Source: Cyanobium sp. E1_MAG_00006 (GTDB taxonomy: Bacteria > Cyanobacteriota > Cyanobacteriia > PCC-6307 > Cyanobiaceae). Taken from it: a stretch of 64,000 nucleotides of DNA. This document shows positions 43,771 to 52,217 of this stretch, piece by piece. Each line of letters opens with the position of its first letter. Position 1 is the first letter of the stretch. A program made the position numbers and the translations under genes. The stretch covers positions 1 to 64,000 of the forward strand of contig JAIYAQ010000011.1 in assembly GCA_027488975.1 (NCBI GenBank). Direction: 5' to 3'. Under the pieces are notes generated by a model that had not been told where the DNA came from, ran no database searches, and was given only the letters and a program-made list of their open reading frames with translations.

Positions 43771-44987
43771 CGATTGGCGGGACCACGCTGCAGCTGGGGC
43801 GCAACCGGCACGGTCTGCAGTGCACGGATGTCAACCACCACAGGGTCGGCCAGGTCGCTGCTGCGGCGGGCGACGGCCTCGAGGCGCACCGTCTGGCCGC
43901 TGGGACGGTTGGTGAGTGCCGCTCCGAGCTGATTGAAGCTGCCAGCGTCGAACTGAAGCCCGTCGCTGAGGGTGCCGCGGCGCTGGGCCTGGCTGAAGGC
44001 CGCGGCCAGCAGCAGGTTCAGGCGGCTGCGCACCTGCTCGGGGCTGCGTTCATCCCCTTCAAGAACGGTGGTGGACAGCTGCTCGCCCGCCTGAACCACC
44101 TGTCGGTTGGGCCGTGCATCCATGAAGGCCACCACCTGCCGTTCCCCCTTGAGCACGTTGGCGGCGGAGATCACGCTCACCACCCAGCTGCCGCGCTTGC
44201 TGATGACCGTCTCCAGCTTGGCGATGTCGCTGCGGGGCACCAGCAGGATCTGACGGTTGGCCGTCTCGCCGGGAAGAACGCGGCGGTAGGCGTTGAGATT
44301 GGCCTGGCGCAGCAGGGCCTCGATCACCTCCTTCGCCTGGCTCGGCTTGTCGATCTGAACCTTGGCGATCTCGATGGGCTGGCCGCTGGAGATCACCACG
44401 TCGCCCCGGCGCAGGGCGATCAGATTGGTTTCCAGCTGCTGGAGTTCACGGGCGCTTTTGGTGATCTTGCTGGTCACCTGGGCCAGTTCAGCCCGGTTGC
44501 GGCGGATGTCGGCATCCTTGGCGGTGATGTCGCGGCTGAGTCGATCGCGCTCCTGTTCCAGCTGCAGGCGCTGCTGGTTCAGGGGCACCAGTTCCCGGCG
44601 CAGCCCACTGGCCTGCTGCTCCACCACGGCCAGCTTGCTGCGCGCCTGACGCTGTCCGCCTTCAGCGCGGCGCAGCTCACTCTGGCTGCGCTGCAGTTGT
44701 TCACGGCTGCTCTCCAGGGCGTTGCGGCTGTCCCGCAGCCGGCGCTCCAGCTGGTCGAGCTCGAACAGTCCGGTGCGTAGCCGCTGGCTCACCAGCAGCA
44801 TCAGTCCGAGCGACACAGCACTGATCAGGCTGCCTGTCAGCACCGTGATCAGCACCGCTGTGCGGCGTGGACGGAGGTTGAACAGGCTGAGCCTCGCCTT
44901 GCCCACCCGTGTTCCCAGGCGATCTCCGAGGGTCGAGAGCACGCCCCCGAGGACCAGCAGGGCCAGGATCAGAAGCCAGCCAGACAC
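43767..44987 (-). CDS. DUF3084 family membrane-anchored coiled-coil protein
   Basis: A 406-aa protein with two N-terminal membrane helices (about residues 3-20 and 45-67, around GTRVGKARLSLFNLRPRRTAV). A long coiled coil (about 75-200, Gln/Glu/Arg/Leu rich) follows, then a globular C-terminal domain. This is the DUF3084 pattern found in cyanobacteria; function is unknown, with a cell-envelope or organising role plausible. It is translationally coupled to the YqgF-like gene and lies 119 bases from the ntcA stop, on the same strand. Confidence 0.82.
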   Translation of the reverse strand: MSGWLLILALLVLGGVLSTLGDRLGTRVGKARLSLFNLRPRRTAVLITVLTGSLISAVSLGLMLLVSQRLRTGLFELDQLERRLRDSRNALESSREQLQRSQSELRRAEGGQRQARSKLAVVEQQASGLRRELVPLNQQRLQLEQERDRLSRDITAKDADIRRNRAELAQVTSKITKSARELQQLETNLIALRRGDVVISSGQPIEIAKVQIDKPSQAKEVIEALLRQANLNAYRRVLPGETANRQILLVPRSDIAKLETVISKRGSWVVSVISAANVLKGERQVVAFMDARPNRQVVQAGEQLSTTVLEGDERSPEQVRSRLNLLLAAAFSQAQRRGTLSDGLQFDAGSFNQLGAALTNRPSGQTVRLEAVARRSSDLADPVVVDIRALQTVPVAPQLQRGPANR

Positions 44988-45057
44988 GGGACGGAGCGAA
45001 GAACGCCAGTATCGACGCGGAGGTTTTTGTTCAGGCCCAGGGTGTGACCAGCCTCAC

Positions 45058-45083
45058 AGCTGAACTGAGCAGCTGAACTGAGC
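45058..45083. repeat. Two tandem copies of a 13-bp repeat downstream of ntcA
   Basis: AGCTGAACTGAGC occurs at 45058-45070 and again at 45071-45083 without change. A hairpin follows towards ntcA: GAACCGA 45087-45093 with TCGGTTC 45102-45108, overlapping the stop codon. There is no T run, so it is not a standard terminator. Confidence 0.7.
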
Positions 45084-45106
45084 TGCGAACCGATCAACGG
45101 CTCGGT

Positions 45107-45847
45107 TCAGCTGAAGCGCTTGGCCAGGGCCAGGGGGTCGAACACGGTGATCTTCTTGCGGTCGATCTGCACCAGACCGGCATTGCGGAGGTCGCCCAGC
45201 AGGCGGGTGATGGTCACCCGGGTGGAGCCGATGGCCTCGGCGATGGCCTGGTGGGAGAGCCGCAGGTCGATGGTGATCCCCTCGCTGCTGGGCACGCCGA
45301 AGTCGCGGCAGAGCACCAGCAGAAAGCTCACCAGCCGCGAGGACATGTCGCGGTGCGTGAGCGTTTCGATCATGGTCTCGGTCTGCAGGATGCGCGAGGA
45401 GAGGCCCTGCAGCATTAGCAGTCCAACGCTGGCGTCCTGCTCGATCGCCTTGCGCACCGAGGTGGCCGGTGCTGTCACCATCTCGACGCGGGTAAAGGCG
45501 ATGGCGTGATAGAAGCGATCGGAACGCTGACCGGTGAGCAGCGACAGCACCCCGAAGAGGCTGTTTTCCCGCAGCAGTGCCACGGTGATCTCCTCGCCGG
45601 ATTCGTACACCCGCGAGAGGCGCACGGCGCCACGGCGCAGCAGATAGACCTTTTCGGCTGGGTCGCCGGGGAAGAAAATCGTCTTGCCCCGTTCCACCGT
45701 TTCGGTGGTGCTTCCCGACAGCGCGCGGATCACATCCAGCAGGGTGGTATTCGCCGGCTGCATGCTGGAGGCTGCGGGGGGCAGCCCCGAAACGCCGGTG
45801 GTTGGACTGGCGGAGTAGCGGCTGAAGCCGCCTGTGGCGCCGACCAT
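45107..45847 (-). CDS. ntcA: Global nitrogen regulator NtcA
   Basis: A CRP-family activator of nitrogen assimilation that senses 2-oxoglutarate. The effector domain has [42 protein letters not shown] and [15 protein letters not shown]; the DNA-binding HTH is [24 protein letters not shown] 45847 ([14 protein letters not shown]) gives 246 aa and resembles the marine Synechococcus N-terminus. The longer frame from 45898 would begin upstream of the transcription start predicted from the NtcA-type promoter at 45871-45912, so the shorter form is preferred. Confidence 0.95.
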   Translation of the reverse strand: MVGATGGFSRYSASPTTGVSGLPPAASSMQPANTTLLDVIRALSGSTTETVERGKTIFFPGDPAEKVYLLRRGAVRLSRVYESGEEITVALLRENSLFGVLSLLTGQRSDRFYHAIAFTRVEMVTAPATSVRKAIEQDASVGLLMLQGLSSRILQTETMIETLTHRDMSSRLVSFLLVLCRDFGVPSSEGITIDLRLSHQAIAEAIGSTRVTITRLLGDLRNAGLVQIDRKKITVFDPLALAKRFS

Positions 45848-45870
45848 GACGGCGGTGCGAGGTGAGCCGG

Positions 45871-45912
45871 ACCCTACGGATCGCCTTCGCAGCGCCATGT
45901 AACGGTTGACAC
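45871..45912 (-). promoter_or_regulatory. Candidate NtcA-activated promoter of ntcA
   Basis: On the minus strand, GTG-N8-TAC at 45912-45899 matches the NtcA site GTA-N8-TAC with one change. Exactly 22 bases later comes TAGGGT (45876-45871), fitting the TA-N3-T -10 box and the usual 20-24 spacing of NtcA-dependent promoters. Transcription would start near 45864, 17 bases before the chosen ATG. This implies positive autoregulation, as known for ntcA elsewhere. Confidence 0.5.
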
Positions 45913-46169
45913 CAATCGACGGCTTGCGCCCTGGTCTCTGGCTGGGTCTGCGGCGCCTCCTCAGGTCCCTTGTCGCCTGCGTCGGGAGTGGATCGTCTGA
46001 CCACAGCTCGGACGCTCACCCCGCCGCCGTCCCGTCCCGGCGTTGGCCTGCACGCCTCACAACGGATTGCTGCCCCGCTGGTACGGGTGTTTCCACTACA
46101 GGTGGTGGCCGCAGCTTGCCTGCTGGGCCGACACCGCTACATTCAGGTTTCAAGCGGAGTCGAGCGGGA
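45913..46169. other. Intergenic region between divergent ntcA and BtuR-like gene
   Basis: About 320 bases separate the two start codons. Beyond the NtcA-type site I see only a weak TACATT (46138-46143), 26 bases before the BtuR-like ATG, as a possible -10 box. No B12 riboswitch box was found. No gene is supported. Confidence 0.35.
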
Positions 46170-46775
46170 ATGACGGTGAGCATGGCGGCCTCGGCCAAGC
46201 ACCAGCCCCGCTCCGGACCCGCGCCCCTGCGTTCCGCTGTCCCACCCCGACCCGCGGAGCCCGTGCGCAGCCTGCGGCTGGTGGCGCAGCAGGAAGGATT
46301 GGTTCAGGTCCATACCGCCCCGTTCCGCGGCAGCTTCAGCGGTGTGTTCAGCCAGGCCCTGCGCAGCGCCGGTCTCGGTAGCCGCGTGCTGATCAGTCAG
46401 TTCCTCAAGGGCGGCGTCGACCAGGGGATCGAGCACAGCGTCTGGCTGTGCGGTCGCCTGCAATGGTTGCGGCCGGCGGTGGCTGCCTGCCTGGCGGAGC
46501 CCGCCCGTGCGGAGAGCGGCTCGGCAGAGGATCGTGATGCGGTGCGGGCTGTCTGGGACTACACCCGTGCCCAACTGCTGGGCGGTGAACTGGATCAGCT
46601 GGTGCTGGATGAGCTGGGCCTGGCGGTCGAGCTGGGTTATCTCTCCGCCACCGATGTGATCGCGGCGCTGGAGCAGCGGCCGCCCCATCTGGATGTGATC
46701 CTGACTGGACCCTGCATGCCTGCTGCCCTTCTCGCCATGGCTGATCAGGTCACCCAGTTGCGCCGAGGCTTCTGA
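46170..46775 (+). CDS. BtuR/CobO-like protein with degenerate Walker A
   Basis: A 201-aa protein resembling cob(I)alamin adenosyltransferase of the BtuR/CobO type: QVHTAPFRGSFSGVFSQALRSAG, then LGSRVLISQFLKGG (about residues 42-80), DQLVLDELGLAVELG (about 140) and HLDVILTG (about 180). In active enzymes the first motif is a P loop with GKGKTT; here it is APFRGSFS, lacking the Lys and Thr for phosphate binding, while the downstream VLDEL motif and QFLKGG remain. Either it uses ATP differently or it has another role. Its stop overlaps the dcd ATG by one base. Confidence 0.75.
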   Translation: MTVSMAASAKHQPRSGPAPLRSAVPPRPAEPVRSLRLVAQQEGLVQVHTAPFRGSFSGVFSQALRSAGLGSRVLISQFLKGGVDQGIEHSVWLCGRLQWLRPAVAACLAEPARAESGSAEDRDAVRAVWDYTRAQLLGGELDQLVLDELGLAVELGYLSATDVIAALEQRPPHLDVILTGPCMPAALLAMADQVTQLRRGF

Positions 46776-47368
46776 TGCTCAAGAACGACCGCTGGATCAA
46801 GGAGCAGGCAGGCGCCGGCATGCTCGAGCCGTTCCAGCCCGAGCTGGTGCGTCACCTGGATCCCGGCAACGGCACCGGCCCGGTGCTGAGCTTCGGCTGC
46901 TCCTCCTACGGCTACGACCTGCGGCTCTCGGCCAAGGAATTCATGATTTTCCGGCATGTGCCCGGCACGGTGATGAACCCCAAGCGGTTCAACCCGGCCA
47001 ACCTGGACACGGCACCCTTGCACGAGGACGAGGACGGCGCCTACTTCATCTTGCCGGCCCACTCCTACGGCCTCGGGGTGGCCTTGGAGCACATGCGCGT
47101 GCCGCCGAATATCACGGTGATCTGCCTGGGCAAGAGCACCTACGCGAGGCTGGGCATCATCGTGAACACAACGCCGGCTGAAGCCAGCTGGGAGGGCCAT
47201 CTCACCCTGGAGTTCAGCAACTCCTCCGGAGCCGATTGCCGCATCTACGCCAACGAGGGCATCTGCCAGCTGCTGTTCTTTGAGGGCGATCCCTGCGAGA
47301 CCACTTACAAGGATCGCGCCGGTAAGTACCAACATCAGCCCGAACGGGTGACGCTGGCCAGGATCTAG
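46775..47368 (+). CDS. dcd: dCTP deaminase
   Basis: A 197-aa trimeric enzyme converting dCTP to dUTP. CSSYGYDLRLS (about residue 45), CLGKSTYARLGIIVNTTPAEASWEGHLTLEFSN split over about 115-145 (catalytic Glu in WEGHLTLE) and NEGICQLLFF (about 165) are family motifs. It is coupled to the upstream BtuR-like gene and convergent with thyX (4-bp overlap). Dcd supplies dUMP (through dUTPase) to ThyX. Confidence 0.95.
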   Translation: MLKNDRWIKEQAGAGMLEPFQPELVRHLDPGNGTGPVLSFGCSSYGYDLRLSAKEFMIFRHVPGTVMNPKRFNPANLDTAPLHEDEDGAYFILPAHSYGLGVALEHMRVPPNITVICLGKSTYARLGIIVNTTPAEASWEGHLTLEFSNSSGADCRIYANEGICQLLFFEGDPCETTYKDRAGKYQHQPERVTLARI

Positions 47369-48087
47369 GGGGCGAGCCGGGCCTTGTGCAGGCGGGTCTT
47401 CTCGTACCAGGCGGCAATTTCCGGTGCCCAGGCCTGCATGTGCGGCCACATCAGGTCGCACAGCACGCGGATTTCCTCCTGAGCGTCGAGCTTGGCGCGC
47501 AGGTCCATGAAGTGCAGGAAGGCGCGCAGCGAGAAGCTCACCACGAAGTGCTGGCGGTAGTCGAACGGCAGGATGCCGCGCGCATGCTCCTCGGCGAATC
47601 CGGCGTCCAGCATCTCCCGATAGCGTTCGGCGGCGGCTCGGCAGAGGTCGAGATCCTTGTTGCGCTCCTCGGCGGTGTAGGTGTACTTCTTGCCTTGGCG
47701 GTCGCTGTACTGACCCACCGGCCGCAGGTAGAACACCTCCTCCAGATCGAGCTCGCCGCTAGCGGCGCGGCAGATGCGATCGCCCGTGTACCGCATCGAC
47801 TGCACATCGAAGCTCACGCCCACCCGGTGGGTGCGGGCCTGTTGCATCACCGAGTGGGGGAACCAGCCCACGTTCAGCACGATCTGGGCATGCTCGAGCG
47901 GGCCGTAGTGGCCGCGCTCGCCGGCCAGCAGACGCTTGACGCAGACCTCACCAGCCTTCGTCTCATCGGGCCAGTTGGCGCGGTCGGCCACTACGAATCC
48001 TTCGCTGTAGTCCTGGTGCATCGCCGCGTAGATGCACTGCTGCGGATTCGGGGTGGCGGCGATCAGCTCGACCCGGAAGCGGTTCAT
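47365..48087 (-). CDS. thyX: FAD-dependent thymidylate synthase
   Basis: A 240-aa ThyX making dTMP from dUMP with FAD and methylene-THF. The signature RHR-X7-S appears as RTHRVGVSFDVQS (about residue 83). LPFDYRQHFVVSFSLRAFLHF (about 170) supplies more active-site residues. ATG 48087 (MNRFRVELIAATPNPQ) is chosen; the frame upstream to 48261 is Pro/Arg-rich and unlikely. No thyA was seen in the window. dcd next door makes its precursor. Confidence 0.95.
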   Translation of the reverse strand: MNRFRVELIAATPNPQQCIYAAMHQDYSEGFVVADRANWPDETKAGEVCVKRLLAGERGHYGPLEHAQIVLNVGWFPHSVMQQARTHRVGVSFDVQSMRYTGDRICRAASGELDLEEVFYLRPVGQYSDRQGKKYTYTAEERNKDLDLCRAAAERYREMLDAGFAEEHARGILPFDYRQHFVVSFSLRAFLHFMDLRAKLDAQEEIRVLCDLMWPHMQAWAPEIAAWYEKTRLHKARLAP

Positions 48088-48196
48088 GGGAATCCGGCGG
48101 CGGGACGGCCGGGGTGCGGGTCGGTGCAGGCTAGGCGGCCTCCAGGGCTCTGATCGGCTGCTTGGGTCAGCGCGTCGCTCCCCGGCTCGCCGGGGC

Positions 48197-48763
48197 TCAG
48201 CTATGACTGCGGGGACCGGCCTGGGATGTGCTGGTGACGCCGCCGCCGGGGCTGATCGCACTGAGGGTTCCTACCCCGGGCAGGCTTGGCAGCGGCGTTT
48301 GAGCGATCAGGGCATGGCTGAGGGCTTCGAGCTCAGGCCTGCTGCGGGCACCGAGGGAGCGGCCAATGGCGGCGCCCTCGGCATCAAACAGTTCCAGCTG
48401 GGGGATGCCGTTCACCTCGAAGCGATCGATCTCGGGTTGCCAGCGCGGGTTGTCGACATTGAGAAGAACCACGTCAAGTTCGCCGCGGTGTTGCTGCTCA
48501 ATCGTCTCCATTGCCGGAGCCATTGCACGGCAGGCTTCGCACCAGTCGGCATAGAACTCCACCATGGTCGGACGACCATCGGCCAGTGCCACCGGTAGAT
48601 CCAGCGATTGGCGGGCGAGTTTCTCCAGGGGAGCGGCCGGCTGCAGACCGCCACGGAGCAGCACCAGCAGCACCGCCAGCAGCGCAGCCAGAGCGGCGAG
48701 CACCACACGCTCCCGCCGACCGAGTGGCGAGGCGGTGTCGGGTTGCGGTGCAGGTGCGCTCAC
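48197..48763 (-). CDS. Membrane-anchored thioredoxin-like protein (TxlA/HCF164 type)
   Basis: About 188 aa from GTG 48763. One N-terminal membrane helix (VVLAALAALLAVLLVLL) is followed by a thioredoxin fold with the active site ADWCEACRAMAP (CxxC, Glu-Ala between the cysteines) and cis-Pro NGIPQLELFD. Cyanobacterial TxlA and plant HCF164 reduce apocytochromes or thylakoid proteins on the lumenal side. In-frame ATGs at 48859 and 48856 would overlap the divergent ferredoxin gene, so the GTG is used. Confidence 0.82.
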   Translation of the reverse strand: MSAPAPQPDTASPLGRRERVVLAALAALLAVLLVLLRGGLQPAAPLEKLARQSLDLPVALADGRPTMVEFYADWCEACRAMAPAMETIEQQHRGELDVVLLNVDNPRWQPEIDRFEVNGIPQLELFDAEGAAIGRSLGARSRPELEALSHALIAQTPLPSLPGVGTLSAISPGGGVTSTSQAGPRSHS

Positions 48764-48842
48764 GGCCGGCCCGTTGAGAAGGGTGACCCAATCTGACAGT
48801 TCCGGCGGGCCCGTTACGCTGCATTCAGGCGGGAGCTGACGT

Positions 48843-49283
48843 GTGAAGCGCCGCATCACCCTCCACTTCCCCCGCGAGGCGGTGCATCAGCCGATCACCT
48901 ATCGGCTGGCCGTTGATTTCGACATCGCCGCCAAGATCCTGCGGGCCCAGATCGCACCCAACCAGAGCGGCACCATGGTCGTGGAGCTCTCGGGCGACAT
49001 CGACGATCTCGATGCGGCCGAGCAGTGGCTGGAGAGCCAGGGGCTGGGACTGAACCGTGCGCCCGGGGAGATCCGCATCGATCGGGATCGCTGCGTGGAC
49101 TGCGGCATCTGCAGCAGCCTGTGCCCCAGTGGTGCCCTCAGTCTGCAGACCCCCACTTGGCAGCTGCAGTTCGACACGCAACGCTGTTTCGTGTGCGAAC
49201 AATGCATCCCCTCCTGTCCGTTCGAGGCCATCGCTCTGGTGTTGGATCAACCGGCCGCTGACCCTCTGGGAGCTTCGCTGTGA
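48843..49283 (+). CDS. NIL domain plus 4Fe-4S ferredoxin protein
   Basis: A 146-aa protein. The N-terminal NIL domain (about residues 1-75, ITYRLAVDFDIAAKILRAQI) is a small ligand-binding fold seen in methionine transporters. The C-terminal 2[4Fe-4S] ferredoxin has CVDCGICSSLCPSGAL and CFVCEQCIPSCPFEAI, all eight Cys present. This fusion is common in cyanobacteria and has been tied to homocysteine or sulfur-amino-acid metabolism in other microbes; the role here is not known. GTG 48843. Its stop overlaps the next gene by 4 bp. Confidence 0.88.
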   Translation: MKRRITLHFPREAVHQPITYRLAVDFDIAAKILRAQIAPNQSGTMVVELSGDIDDLDAAEQWLESQGLGLNRAPGEIRIDRDRCVDCGICSSLCPSGALSLQTPTWQLQFDTQRCFVCEQCIPSCPFEAIALVLDQPAADPLGASL

Positions 49284-49786
49284 GACGGCTGATGCTGCTG
49301 CTGTTCCTGCCGCTGCGGGCACCCATGCTGCTGTTGCTCCTTCTGGTGAGCGCCTTCATGGGGCTGCACTGGGCGGATGTGGATCCTGCCCTGATCCAGG
49401 AGGCCCAAGGCACGGCCACCCGTGCCATGGCGGGACCGTTCTTCTGGCCGCTCCAGTGCCTGCAGGCGGTGTTCGTGGTGGTGCTCTGCACCATGCCGGA
49501 TCTGCTGATGCGTGAGATCTCCCTGCTGATGGCCTCCAGCAAGGCGCTCACCCTGGTGGTGACGCTGCTGGCGGTGATCACCGGCGGTCTCTACATGCTG
49601 CACCTGGCTGTTTTCGCCGAAGTGCTGGTGCTGGCGTCGGCGGTGCTGCTGGCGCGCCTGGATCTCACCCGGCTGCGGCTGGTGCCGCCGCCGCTGCTGG
49701 GTTGTGTGGCGATCAGCGGCTGGGTGCTGTTGGGCATTGCCATTGGCCGGAGTCTCCACAACAGGCTGGGCAGTTACCTCAGCTGA
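49280..49786 (+). CDS. Four-helix membrane protein of unknown function, 168 aa
   Basis: GTG 49280 overlaps the ferredoxin stop by 4 bp. The protein is very hydrophobic, with helices at about residues 5-28, 55-75, 85-120 (perhaps two) and 135-155, and an arginine-flanked N-terminus. No family was recognised. Coupling to a ferredoxin suggests a membrane partner for electron transfer, but no cofactor motif is visible. Confidence 0.68.
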   Translation: MRRLMLLLFLPLRAPMLLLLLLVSAFMGLHWADVDPALIQEAQGTATRAMAGPFFWPLQCLQAVFVVVLCTMPDLLMREISLLMASSKALTLVVTLLAVITGGLYMLHLAVFAEVLVLASAVLLARLDLTRLRLVPPPLLGCVAISGWVLLGIAIGRSLHNRLGSYLS

Positions 49787-49800
49787 GCGCGGTCCCGCAC

Positions 49801-51900
49801 TCAGCAGGGAGGGCGGAGTCCCTGACGGTACGTCCAGTAATTGCCCAGAACTTTTTTGGTGTACAGCCTGGTTTCGGGGTAGGGAATGGCCTCGGTCCAC
49901 AGTTCCGGTTCGCTGGTCACATCCGGGTTGGCAGCACCCCGCCAGCCCTGGACCGCTCCAGGCCCGGCGTTGTAGCTAGCCACGGCGAGGAAAGGATTGC
50001 CGCCCCAGGAGTCCAGCAGCTGGCGTAGAAAGCGCGCTCCTAGCCGTGCGTTGCGATCAGGGTCCTGCAGATCTTGCGTGGAGAGCGCAGAGCCCGCCAG
50101 CTCAGCTGCCGTTTCTGGCATCAGCTGCAGGAGCCCCACCGCCCCCACCGCGGAGCTCACCGCCGGCGTGAATCGCGATTCCTGGCGTGCCACCGCCAGG
50201 AGCAGTGCCGGATCCAGGCCTGCCTGAGCAGCCGCCTCGCCGAAGGCACTCTGGAAGCGGCGGGGGTGCAGCTGCAGATCCCGTTGCCACTGGTTCAGGC
50301 AGCTGGTCTGCGGCAGGCGCAGCCCAGCCTGCTCCAGCTGGCCCAGCCCGGTCCAGTCATCGCCGACGGCGGTGCGCAGCCGTCCTTCCAGCAGCAGCTC
50401 CCTGGCTCCCTGCGGCTGACGCCCTCCCTGGCGATGCCGCCAGTGCTCCCAGGCTTCGAGCGGTTGGCCCAGGCGCCAGAGCGCATCGAGATGGGCATCC
50501 CCGCTGGCGAGCGCATGCCAGGGAAGCTCCGCTGCTGTGTTGTCTGAGCGGTTGATCCCTGCCGTACTGCTTTGGGAGGCCGTGCTGCGACGTGGGTCAT
50601 CGTTACTGCCCTGGCCCAACCGCAGCCGTGCCCGCCAGGCGTAGTAGCCGCCGGGGCTGAAGGTCAGAAGCCGGCGCCAGCTTGTTTCAGCCTGCTGCGG
50701 ATCGCCCAGTCGGCGGGCGCTGTAGCCCTGCCAGAACAGTTGCCGTGCTGCGAGCTGGCTCGGCAGGAGGCGGCTGTCGAGGCTGGCCAGCACGGCGGCG
50801 GCCTGCCGCCACTGCCGCTGCAGCAGGGCCTTGCGGGCCAGCTCCCACTGCAGATCCCAGCTGCTGGGTTCGTTTGGCCAGCGCTGCAGGACCCGCCGCC
50901 AGGGCACCTGCCCCTCCAGGGCAACCCGGGCCTGCACGGGGGCGCTGGCGCGCAACACGGCGGGCAGCCGCTGCAGGGCCAGCAGGGCCGCGGCGCCCGG
51001 CTGCTGGGCGAGGAGGGCCGTGGCCTCCCGTGCATCCGGGCTGTCGGGCTGCCGGCGCGCCACCGTGAGCAGCAAGTCCTCCGTCCGCAGCTGCTCCTGG
51101 CTCGATCCCCGCAGCAGTGTTCTCGCGAGGGTCAGCTGCAGAGGCGCCGGCGCCGGGGCACCGGCGAGGCACTCCAGGGCTGCGGCACCATCGTTCAGCT
51201 TCACCAGGCCAGCTGCCAGCTGCTGCCGCTCGTCCGTGGTCGGTGGGTTCTGGCGTTTGCGGCAGCTCTGGCGCAGCAGGGCGTCCGCTCCGGGCCAGCG
51301 CGGCCCCCAGCGGGCCAGGTGCAGGGCCTGACGCGCTTCCAGAGCGGCCGCCAGAGCGGCGGGATGGGCCGGAAAGCGCTGCAGAAGCTGGCGGCGCAGG
51401 GGTGGTGATCGGCGGCCAAGGGCATAGAGCGCATCGGCGCTGGCCGCCTGAGCCGGGAAGCGTTGCAGCAGTTGCCGCCACAGGCTCTCGGCCTCGCCGG
51501 GATGGCCGCTGGCTTCCGCAGCGAGGGCCGCCTGCTTCAGGGTCACCGCTGCCAGGGGGTCAGGTCCCCAGGCCTGCCCGTGCAGCAGGCGAGTGCGTTG
51601 CAGAGCGGTTGTGCGATCCCGCGCACTGAGCAGCAGGGCGGCGTCGCGGCGGCGTTGCGGATCGACGCTCCAGTGGCGGCTGCGCTCCAGCTGGGCTGCG
51701 GTGCTGTCCGGGGTGAGGGGCGGAGCGAGGCGCACCAACACATCGCGACCGGCGGCCAGGACCGCCCCGCTGGCCAGGCAGGTGAGGCCGATCAGCAGGG
51801 GGCCGAACGTCCCGGTGGACGGGCGGTTGGTCGGGCTCGGCAGCGGCACGGATCCTGGGCGGATGCTGGCATTCTTGAGGAGCTCGTGGTCCCGGGCCAC
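49801..51900 (-). CDS. Lytic transglycosylase (Slt family)
   Basis: A 699-aa periplasmic enzyme. A membrane anchor or signal (LLIGLTCLASGAVLAAG, about residue 35) is followed by a long alpha-superhelical region of Leu/Ala/Arg-rich TPR-like repeats (about 65-520). The C-terminal SLT domain has the catalytic Glu in VARQESRFTPAVSSAVGAVG (about 578), then LLQLMPETA and ASYNAGPGAVQGW. It cleaves peptidoglycan glycan strands. GTG 51900 is the likely start. Confidence 0.9.
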   Translation of the reverse strand: MARDHELLKNASIRPGSVPLPSPTNRPSTGTFGPLLIGLTCLASGAVLAAGRDVLVRLAPPLTPDSTAAQLERSRHWSVDPQRRRDAALLLSARDRTTALQRTRLLHGQAWGPDPLAAVTLKQAALAAEASGHPGEAESLWRQLLQRFPAQAASADALYALGRRSPPLRRQLLQRFPAHPAALAAALEARQALHLARWGPRWPGADALLRQSCRKRQNPPTTDERQQLAAGLVKLNDGAAALECLAGAPAPAPLQLTLARTLLRGSSQEQLRTEDLLLTVARRQPDSPDAREATALLAQQPGAAALLALQRLPAVLRASAPVQARVALEGQVPWRRVLQRWPNEPSSWDLQWELARKALLQRQWRQAAAVLASLDSRLLPSQLAARQLFWQGYSARRLGDPQQAETSWRRLLTFSPGGYYAWRARLRLGQGSNDDPRRSTASQSSTAGINRSDNTAAELPWHALASGDAHLDALWRLGQPLEAWEHWRHRQGGRQPQGARELLLEGRLRTAVGDDWTGLGQLEQAGLRLPQTSCLNQWQRDLQLHPRRFQSAFGEAAAQAGLDPALLLAVARQESRFTPAVSSAVGAVGLLQLMPETAAELAGSALSTQDLQDPDRNARLGARFLRQLLDSWGGNPFLAVASYNAGPGAVQGWRGAANPDVTSEPELWTEAIPYPETRLYTKKVLGNYWTYRQGLRPPC

Positions 51901-51923
51901 GCAGCGTCAGCCCTGCCCCCCCG

Positions 51924-52160
51924 TTGCCCTTGCTGCGATCGCTGCCCACTCTCCCGGCCCTGCCTCCGGAGCTCACCGCGCTGCCGGGCTGGCGACAGCG
52001 GCGACGGCTGCTGCAGGTGTGGGCGCTTGCCGGGGCCGTGATGCTTCTGCGTCCCCTCTGGCCTGTTCGCCTGCTGCCCGGCTGGTTGGTGGGGACGTTG
52101 CTGCTCTGGGCCGTGCTGGAGCTCGTTCTTTTCTGCTGGCGGCCGCGGCGCTGGCGCTGA
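51924..52160 (+). CDS. Small membrane protein, 78 aa (uncertain)
   Basis: A TTG at 51924 opens a 78-aa frame with two hydrophobic stretches (about residues 30-45 and 52-72), Arg-rich edges (WRQRRR, WRPRRWR) and Leu/Pro-rich start (LPTLPALPPEL). It fills the gap between the divergent lytic transglycosylase and glmM. No family was recognised; composition is plausible for a real small membrane protein. Confidence 0.5.
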   Translation: MPLLRSLPTLPALPPELTALPGWRQRRRLLQVWALAGAVMLLRPLWPVRLLPGWLVGTLLLWAVLELVLFCWRPRRWR

Positions 52161-52217
52161 TCGGGGTGCGAAAGCCCCTTCCCCTTAGCGTGACGCCACT
52201 CTCGCTGCTCTTTCGCG

